Shown: one piece after another, positions 16,793 to 21,366 of the stretch | Layout of the letters: each line of letters begins with the position of its first letter | How positions within the stretch are numbered: the first letter of the stretch is position 1 | Source: JAMWZF01 sp041628615 | Lineage (GTDB): Bacteria > Pseudomonadota > Alphaproteobacteria > Rhodobacterales > Rhodobacteraceae | NCBI GenBank assembly: GCA_041628615.1 | Contig: JBFKOW010000043.1 | Location: 1 to 21,366, forward strand | Direction: 5' to 3' | DNA: 21,366 nucleotides | The notes under the pieces: model-generated | Databases searched by the model: none | The model's input: the letters and a program-made list of their open reading frames with translations, nothing else | What the model was told of the DNA's origin: nothing | Made by a program: the position numbers and the translations under genes

Positions 16793-17533
16793 TCAGGCCG
16801 CTGCGAAATCCGAGGCGGACCAGAACGGCTCGCGGCCGTTCTCGGTCAGCAGGAACCAGTCGGTGCCGTCCCAGACGGCCGGGGTCAGCGGCTTGCCGAA
16901 GCCGGCGCCGCCGTCGAGGTTGATCCGGTTGGCATGGGCCTCGGGCCAGCGCACGGCGGTGTGGCCGTGGACCACCAGCTTGCCGTGGTCGCGCGGGTCG
17001 AACAGGAACGGGTCGCGGATCCAGACCAGGTCGTCCTCGTCCTGCTCGGCCATCGGCACGCCGGGGCGGATCCCGGCATGGACGAAGATGTGTTCGTCGG
17101 TCTCGTGGTAGGTCCGCAGCGCCCCGAGGAAGGCGCGGTGCGCGGCGGGAACCTTGTCCCGCGCCTCGGCGTGAACCTCCGCGACCGGGCGGTCGGCGGC
17201 GTCGGCGATCCCGTAGCTTTCCAGGGTGCGGGCGCCGCCCAGAGAGGTGCTGAGCCAGGACTTGTGCGACAGGATGTGGTCGTCGTGATGGGTGGCGTCG
17301 TCGAGGAACCGGGCGAACATCCGGTCGTGGTTGCCCATCAGGCAGGTCCAGGGCCGGCCCTTGTCCAGCCCGCCGATCAGCAGGTCGATGACGCCCCGGC
17401 TGTCCGGGCCCCGGTCGACGTAGTCGCCGAGGAACACCACCGGCGCATCGGCTCCGCCGTCGGCGCGGATCCGTGTCAGAGCGACCTTGAGCGATCCGAG
17501 AAAGCCGTGGCTGTCGGCAATGGCATAGAGCAT
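16793..17533 (-). CDS. PPP-family metallophosphoesterase (serine/threonine phosphatase-like)
   Basis: A 246-residue cytoplasmic phosphatase of the calcineurin-like PPP group, which uses a two-metal centre. Motifs in order: ADSHG (D7, H9; a serine replaces the usual I/V of GDIHG), GDYVDRGPDS (D37, D40, R41), GNHD (N68, H69), VHAGI (H152) and VHGHT (H189, H191). All expected metal ligands are present, so it should be active. Its size resembles bacterial protein phosphatase 1 (PrpA-like) and ApaH-like enzymes, and phosphoprotein, dinucleoside polyphosphate or small-molecule substrates are all possible. ATG at 17533 gives the normal beta-strand start (MLYAIADSHG). No good Shine-Dalgarno precedes it; the out-of-frame ATG 14 nt upstream is not used. 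It is followed three nt later by the VOC gene. Confidence 0.88.
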   Translation of the reverse strand: MLYAIADSHGFLGSLKVALTRIRADGGADAPVVFLGDYVDRGPDSRGVIDLLIGGLDKGRPWTCLMGNHDRMFARFLDDATHHDDHILSHKSWLSTSLGGARTLESYGIADAADRPVAEVHAEARDKVPAAHRAFLGALRTYHETDEHIFVHAGIRPGVPMAEQDEDDLVWIRDPFLFDPRDHGKLVVHGHTAVRWPEAHANRINLDGGAGFGKPLTPAVWDGTDWFLLTENGREPFWSASDFAAA

Positions 17534-17571
17534 CTGGGCGCGGTCATCCGGCGGAAGGTCGGGGCGGAGCG

Positions 17572-17600
17572 GCCGGACGCGGGAATCGGTCGCGTCCGGC
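17572..17600. other. Perfect 10-bp stem-loop between serA and phosphatase gene
   Basis: GCCGGACGCG (17572-17581) and CGCGTCCGGC (17591-17600) form a perfect inverted repeat with a 9-nt loop. A second, weaker pair TTGGCC (17613-17618) / GGCCAA (17628-17633) lies closer to serA. Both sit downstream of the serA stop and upstream of the phosphatase ATG on the minus strand. They could end serA transcription, although no U-tract follows, or structure the phosphatase leader. The sequence alone does not decide. Confidence 0.45.
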
Positions 17601-17658
17601 TGTCCCTATCAGTTGGCCATAGCCGGCGGCCAAGGCAAGGGCCAAGGCCGGCGTCCGG

Positions 17659-19254
17659 TCAGGACGGCACGTCGAAGACCAGCGGCTTGACCTGCCCGAA
17701 CAGGCCGGTGTCGCGCAGCTCCTTCAGCGCCGCGGCCGGGGCCTCCTCGTCGAGGTAGAGCAGGGCGATCGCCTCGCCCTTGGCGGCGGACCGGCCGAGG
17801 GTGAAGTTGGCGATGTTGACGCCGTGCTTGCCCATGGTCATCCCCAGCGCGCCGATGATCCCCGGCTCGTCCTTGTTGGTGGTGTAGATCATGTGGCTGC
17901 CGATCTCGGCCTCGATGTTGATGCCCTTGATCTGGATGAACCGGGGCTTGCCGTCCGAGAACACCGTCCCGGCGATCGACCGCTCGCGCTTGTCGGTCTT
18001 CACGGTGACCTTGATGTAGCCCTCGAAGGCGCCGGACTGGTCCTGCTTGGTGGTCGAGATCTGCACCCCGCGTTCCTTGGCGATGACCGGGGCAGAGACC
18101 ATGTTCACGTCCGGGTTGTTGGCCTTCATCACCCCCGCCATCGTCGCGGCGGTCAGGGCGGAGAGATTCATCTCCGAGGCCTCGCCGTCGAACAGGATGT
18201 TGATCGCCTTGATCGGCTCGTCGGTCATCTGGCCGATGAAGCGGCCGAGGTGGCCGGCGAGGGTGATCCACGGGCCCATGATCTTGGCTTCCTCGGCGGT
18301 GACCGAGGGCATGTTGAGCGCGTTCTGCACCGCGCCGGTGAGCAGGTAGTCGGCCATCTGCTCGGCCACCTGCAGGGCGACGTTCTCCTGCGCCTCGGTG
18401 GTGGCGGCCCCGAGATGCGGGGTGCAGACCACGTTGGGCAGGCCGAAGAGCGGGTTCTCGGTGGCCGGTTCCTCGGCGAAGACGTCGAAGGCGGCGCCGG
18501 CGACGTGGCCCGACTTCAGCAGGTCGGCGAGGGCCGCCTCGTCCACCAGCCCGCCGCGGGCGCAGTTGATGATCCGGACGCCCTTCTTGGTCTTCTCCAG
18601 CGCCTCGCGGCTCAGGATGTTGCGGGTCTGGTCGGTCAGCGGGACGTGCAGGGTGATGAAGTCGGCCCGGCGCAGCAATTCGTCGAGGTCGACCTTCTCG
18701 ACGCCGATCTCGGTGGCGCGGTCCTCGGACAGGTAGGGATCGTAGGCGATGACCTTCATCCGCAGGCCCTGGGCGCGGGCGCAGACGATCGAGCCGATGT
18801 TGCCGGCGCCGATCACGCCGAGGGTCTTGCCGGTCAGTTCGACCCCCATGAAGCGGGACTTCTCCCACTTGCCGGCATGGGTCGAGGCGCTGGCCTCGGG
18901 GATCTGCCGGGCCACCGCGAACATCATCGCGATGGCGTGCTCGGCGGTGGTGATCATGTTGCCGAACGGCGTGTTCATCACGATGATCCCGCGCCGCGAG
19001 GCCGCTTCCTTGTCGATGTTGTCGGTGCCGATCCCGGCGCGGCCGATGACCTTGAGATCGGTGGCGGCCTCGATCAGCTTCGCGGTGGCCTTGGTGGCCG
19101 AGCGGATGGCGAGCCCGTCATAGCCGGGGATCGCGGCAAGGAGGGCGTCCTTGTCCTTGCCGAGCTCGGGGCGGAAATCGACCTCGATCCCGCGGTCGCG
19201 GAAGATCTGGACGGCGGCGTCGGACAGCTTGTCGGAGATGAGAACCTTGGGCAT
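17659..19254 (-). CDS. serA: D-3-phosphoglycerate dehydrogenase
   Basis: Catalyses the first step of the phosphorylated serine pathway, oxidising 3-phosphoglycerate to 3-phosphohydroxypyruvate with NAD+. At 531 residues it is the long form, with the allosteric substrate-binding and ACT domains that usually confer serine feedback. The nucleotide-binding motif is GAGNIG (149-154). The catalytic triad is R233 in NCARGGLVDE, E262 in DVFAEEP and H280 in TPHLGAAT. The C-terminal ACT region includes MIYTTNKDEPGIIGALG and NIANFTLGR. ATG at 19254 gives the family start MPKVLISDKL and has AAAGGA 8 nt upstream. The frame is open to 19302, but that extension is only translation of a palindromic repeat. 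It follows serC on the same strand after 115 bp holding two palindromes, so co-transcription is likely but may be modulated there. Confidence 0.96.
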   Translation of the reverse strand: MPKVLISDKLSDAAVQIFRDRGIEVDFRPELGKDKDALLAAIPGYDGLAIRSATKATAKLIEAATDLKVIGRAGIGTDNIDKEAASRRGIIVMNTPFGNMITTAEHAIAMMFAVARQIPEASASTHAGKWEKSRFMGVELTGKTLGVIGAGNIGSIVCARAQGLRMKVIAYDPYLSEDRATEIGVEKVDLDELLRRADFITLHVPLTDQTRNILSREALEKTKKGVRIINCARGGLVDEAALADLLKSGHVAGAAFDVFAEEPATENPLFGLPNVVCTPHLGAATTEAQENVALQVAEQMADYLLTGAVQNALNMPSVTAEEAKIMGPWITLAGHLGRFIGQMTDEPIKAINILFDGEASEMNLSALTAATMAGVMKANNPDVNMVSAPVIAKERGVQISTTKQDQSGAFEGYIKVTVKTDKRERSIAGTVFSDGKPRFIQIKGINIEAEIGSHMIYTTNKDEPGIIGALGMTMGKHGVNIANFTLGRSAAKGEAIALLYLDEEAPAAALKELRDTGLFGQVKPLVFDVPS

Positions 19255-19280
19255 GGGGGTGGTCCTTTGGGTGAGGGGGC

Positions 19281-19345
19281 GGTGGGTCGAGACCCACCTC
19301 ACTCCCGGCCATCGGGCGGCGGAGTGAGGTGGGTTTCAACCCACC
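19281..19345. repeat. Two inverted GGTGGGT-n-ACCCACC palindromes between serC and serA
   Basis: Palindromes lie at 19281-19298 (GGTGGGTC-GA-GACCCACC) and 19328-19345 (GGTGGGTT-TC-AACCCACC). They face each other: 17-nt arms at 19289-19305 and 19321-19337 pair with one mismatch around a 15-nt loop. The pair can therefore fold either as two small hairpins or one large one. It occupies the spacer inside the probable serC-serA operon and belongs to the same family as the array at 7520-7625. Attenuation, mRNA processing or stabilisation are possible; none is shown. Confidence 0.85.
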
Positions 19346-19369
19346 CCTTGAAGGGGGGATGTCAGGGGA

Positions 19370-20524
19370 TCAGGCGGCCTGGGTCAGGGCGGCGATCTCG
19401 GCCTCGTAGGCCCAGTCGAGCCAGGGCAGCATCGCGGCGATGTCGGCGGTCTCGACGGTGGCGCCGCACCAGATCCGCAGACCCGGAGGCGCGTCCCGGT
19501 AGCCGCCGATGTCGAGCGCCACGCCCTCGGCCTCGAGCCGCCTGGCCACCGCCTTGGCGAAGGCCGCGCCGTCGGTGATCCGCGGGTCGGTGAACTTCAG
19601 GCAGACCGAGGTGTTCGACCGGGTCGCCGGGTCGGCGGCGAGGTTGTCGATCCAGTCCCGCGCGGCGCAGAAGTCCCACACCGCCTGCGCGTTGGCGTCG
19701 GCGCGGCCGATCAGGGCGGGCAGCCCGCCGATCGCCTTGCCCCAGGCCAGCGCCTGCAGGTAGTCCTCGACCGCGAGCATCGACGGCGTGTTGATCGTCT
19801 CGCCCGCGAAAATGCCCTCGATCAGCTTGCCGCCCTTGGTCAGCCGGAAGATCTTCGGCAGCGGCCAGGCCGGGGTGTAGCTTTCCAGCCGTTCGACCGC
19901 CCGGGGGCTCAGGATCAGCATCCCGTGCGCCGCCTCGCCGCCCATCACCTTCTGCCAGGAGAAGGTGGTGACGTCGAGCTTGTCCCAGGGCAGGTCCTGC
20001 GCGAAGGCGGCGGAAGTGGCGTCGCAGATCGTCAGCCCGCCCCGGTCCGCCGGGATCACGTCGCCGGTCGGGACCCGGACGCCCGAGGTCGTGCCGTTCC
20101 AGGTGAACACCACGTCGGTGTCGTAGTCGATCGCGGCCATGTCGACGATGCCGCCGTACTCGGCGGTCAGCACGGTGGCGTCCAGCTTGAGCTGCTTGAC
20201 CGCGTCGGTGACCCAGCCGGCGCCGAAGCTTTCCCAGGCGATCATGGTGCAGGGCCGCGCCCCGAGCAGCGACCACATCGCCATTTCCACCGCCCCGGTA
20301 TCCGAGGCCGGCACGATGCCGATGCGGTAGTCGGCGGGCACGCCGAGGATCTCGCGGGTGTCCTCGATCGCCTGCTTCAGCTTGGCCTTGCCCAGCGCGG
20401 CCCGGTGCGACCGTCCCAGCGCGGCATCGGCCAGCGTGTCGAGCGTGAAGGTGGGGGGTTTGGCGCAGGGGCCGGAGGAGAACCGCGGATTTGCCGGCCG
20501 CGGGCCGGGTTTGGTCAGAGCCAT
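19370..20524 (-). CDS. serC: Phosphoserine aminotransferase
   Basis: A 384-residue class V, PLP-dependent aminotransferase that converts 3-phosphohydroxypyruvate plus glutamate to O-phosphoserine and 2-oxoglutarate, the second step of serine synthesis; the family also acts in pyridoxal phosphate synthesis. The PLP-binding lysine is K192 in TFSWQKVMGGEAAHG. RFSSGPCAKPP (14-24) and VPASDTGAVEMAMWSLLG (71-88) fit the alphaproteobacterial/Methanosarcina-type SerC, whose length is near 370-390. The start at 20524 (MALTKPGPRP) follows a GAGAGG Shine-Dalgarno held in a leader hairpin. An in-frame ATG 60 nt upstream (20584) overlaps the predicted -10 box and is rejected. The gene precedes serA on the same strand and is divergent from serB. 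Confidence 0.96.
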   Translation of the reverse strand: MALTKPGPRPANPRFSSGPCAKPPTFTLDTLADAALGRSHRAALGKAKLKQAIEDTREILGVPADYRIGIVPASDTGAVEMAMWSLLGARPCTMIAWESFGAGWVTDAVKQLKLDATVLTAEYGGIVDMAAIDYDTDVVFTWNGTTSGVRVPTGDVIPADRGGLTICDATSAAFAQDLPWDKLDVTTFSWQKVMGGEAAHGMLILSPRAVERLESYTPAWPLPKIFRLTKGGKLIEGIFAGETINTPSMLAVEDYLQALAWGKAIGGLPALIGRADANAQAVWDFCAARDWIDNLAADPATRSNTSVCLKFTDPRITDGAAFAKAVARRLEAEGVALDIGGYRDAPPGLRIWCGATVETADIAAMLPWLDWAYEAEIAALTQAA

Positions 20525-20573
20525 CTCTGATACCCTCTCAGATATGCGCCCCTCGTTGGGGAGGGGTGTCCCG
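20525..20573 (-). promoter_or_regulatory. serC leader RNA (serC motif), two hairpins with sequestered RBS
   Basis: Reading the minus strand, the predicted short 5' leader of serC folds into two hairpins. Hairpin 1 pairs 20561-20566 with 20549-20554 (six bp, GAGGGG/CCCCTC on the plus strand). Hairpin 2 pairs 20538-20542 with 20526-20530 (UCUGA/UCAGA in RNA), and its 7-nt loop carries the GAGGG ribosome-binding sequence just before AUG. Alphaproteobacteria are known to carry a conserved serC RNA motif of two hairpins directly upstream of serC, and this fits in position and layout. The ligand or effector of that motif is not known to me. The leader 5' end is inferred from the promoter. Confidence 0.75.
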
Positions 20574-20579
20574 CTGTCG

Positions 20580-20608
20580 CTCATAGGGCCGGCAACCGGC
20601 CGCCGCAA
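20580..20608 (-). promoter_or_regulatory. Sigma-70-type promoter of serC with spacer palindrome
   Basis: On the minus strand, TTGCGG (20608-20603) and TATGAG (20585-20580) are separated by exactly 17 bp; the -10 matches TATAAT at four of six positions. Transcription would begin near 20573, so the mRNA starts almost exactly at the serC leader hairpins. The spacer contains a perfect inverted repeat, GGCCGG-n3-CCGGCC (20587-20601), a possible operator overlapping the promoter. Promoter function is predicted, not shown. Confidence 0.6.
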
Positions 20609-20771
20609 TGCCCAAAATGCACCGGATGCGACGATGCGGCCGCCGGAACCGACCCGCTGCGTTGCCGATCGGAAACCGCTGATGCAGATCAGGGTGGGGG
20701 TTGCGGTCGTCTGCCAGAATCGGCGATGGACCGGGCCGACCGCCCGGCAGGCAGACCAGAGAGGACAGCCG

Positions 20772-21366
20772 ATGTTCACAGTGACCCTGACCGCCCCGAA
20801 GGACCGGCTCGACCCCGCCCTGGTGGACGCCCTGCGCAACGCCTGGGACGGCGGCGACGCGGTCTGGCTGTCGCCCGGCGAGGCGGCGGAATTCCCGGTC
20901 ATGCACCGCCCGGACACCTTCGACACCGCCCGCGCCGATGTCGACGCCCAGGGCGCCGACCTCAACATCCAGCCCACCGGGCACCGCCGCCGCAAGCTGC
21001 TGATCGCCGACATGGACAGCACGATGATCGGGCAGGAATGCATCGACGAACTGGCCGACGAGGCCGGGGTCGGCCCGCGGGTGGCCGAAATCACCGCCCG
21101 GGCGATGAACGGCGAACTGGACTTCGAGGCGGCGCTGGCCGAGCGGCTGGCGCTGCTGAAGGGGCTGGAGACCTCGGTGATCGACCGGGTGCTGGCCGAG
21201 CGGATCACGCTGGCCCCCGGCGGCCGGACGCTGGTGGCGACGATGAAGGCGAACGGCGCCCGCTGCGTGCTGGTGTCGGGCGGCTTCACCGCCTTCGCCG
21301 ACCGGATCGGCAAGGCGCTCGGCTTCGACGTGGTGAAGGCGAACCGGCTCAACAGCGTCGGCGGCC
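20772..21366 (+). CDS. serB: Phosphoserine phosphatase (partial, cut by window end)
   Basis: The last enzyme of serine synthesis, hydrolysing O-phosphoserine to serine. 198 codons are visible and the 3' end lies beyond the window. It is a HAD-superfamily enzyme: motif I DMDST has D80 as nucleophile and D82 as general acid (IADMDSTMIGQECIDELAD), and motif II is VSGGFT (S169). Motifs III and IV (the metal-binding lysine and aspartates) are largely outside the window. Residues 1-70 form the short N-terminal region common to alphaproteobacterial SerB. ATG at 20772 is preceded by AGGA six nt upstream within GAGAGGA. It is divergent from serC across a 247-bp region holding the serC promoter. A serB promoter is not obvious: CAGAAT (20715-20720) is a possible -10 without a good -35. 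Confidence 0.95.
   Translation, partial: MFTVTLTAPKDRLDPALVDALRNAWDGGDAVWLSPGEAAEFPVMHRPDTFDTARADVDAQGADLNIQPTGHRRRKLLIADMDSTMIGQECIDELADEAGVGPRVAEITARAMNGELDFEAALAERLALLKGLETSVIDRVLAERITLAPGGRTLVATMKANGARCVLVSGGFTAFADRIGKALGFDVVKANRLNSVGG

Noticed and set aside
19255..19302. SerA N-terminal extension (MRWVSTH...)
   Set aside because: The added residues are a translation of the GGTGGGT palindrome. MPKVLISD with AAAGGA upstream is the standard start.
15461..19578. Long plus-strand open frames opposite mnmH, the phosphatase and serA
   Set aside because: They have a shadow-frame composition (rich in G, R, H, V, D, L) and no motif. The minus strand carries well-conserved enzymes.
20522..20584. 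SerC start 20 codons upstream (MSDSG...)
   Set aside because: That ATG lies in the TATGAG -10 box of the predicted promoter, has no Shine-Dalgarno, and the extra residues come from the leader hairpins. The start at 20524 gives the family N-terminus.
1..21366. Mobile element, CRISPR, tRNA, rRNA or defence system
   Set aside because: None was seen on either strand. The repeats are intergenic palindromes without array spacing, and all recognised genes are metabolic or envelope functions.

Overview
The window is very GC-rich, densely coded DNA from an alphaproteobacterium, most likely of the Rhodobacterales (Rhodobacteraceae type). This rests on the very high GC, the serC-type structured leader, the NDH-2-like/SelD fusion protein, and intergenic GGTGGGT-n-ACCCACC palindromes. 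It holds thirteen protein genes, two touching a window edge or nearly so. I saw no rRNA, tRNA, CRISPR array, transposase or phage gene, and the gene content is chromosomal housekeeping.

Layout from left to right: (1) 19-7511 (+): a secreted bacterial alpha-2-macroglobulin with a PAN domain, overlapping by ATGA with pbpC (penicillin-binding protein 1C). This is the classic periplasmic protease-trap plus peptidoglycan-repair pair. (2) 7520-7625: three copies of an 18-bp palindrome between convergent genes. (3) 7640-8830 (-): a BktB-like beta-ketothiolase. (4) 9045-13142 (+): a three-gene ABC cassette of ATPase, double-FtsX permease and secreted AttH/CrtC-like lipocalin protein, each overlapping the next, resembling AttEFGH. 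(5) 13204-15321 (+): selD fused to an N-terminal FAD/NAD(P)H oxidoreductase, converging at a 7-bp gap on mnmH/selU (15329-16378, -). This pair links selenophosphate synthesis to tRNA 2-selenouridine. (6) 16436-17533 (-): a PPP-family metallophosphatase followed by a small VOC/glyoxalase protein. (7) 17659-21366: the whole phosphorylated serine pathway, with serC and serA on the minus strand and serB divergent on the plus strand and cut by the window end. Two more palindromes lie between serC and serA.

The best regulatory signal is upstream of serC. A good promoter (TTGCGG-N17-TATGAG) has a perfect GGCCGG-n3-CCGGCC palindrome in its spacer. It would start an mRNA whose short 5' leader is two hairpins, the second enclosing the ribosome-binding site. 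This matches the known alphaproteobacterial serC motif. Three genes (the ABC ATPase, selD and mnmH) lack a Shine-Dalgarno sequence and instead have a -10-like hexamer 6-8 nt before ATG, suggesting leaderless mRNAs. I found no clearly new multi-gene system. The palindrome family, the serC control region and the selenium pair deserve the closest look.
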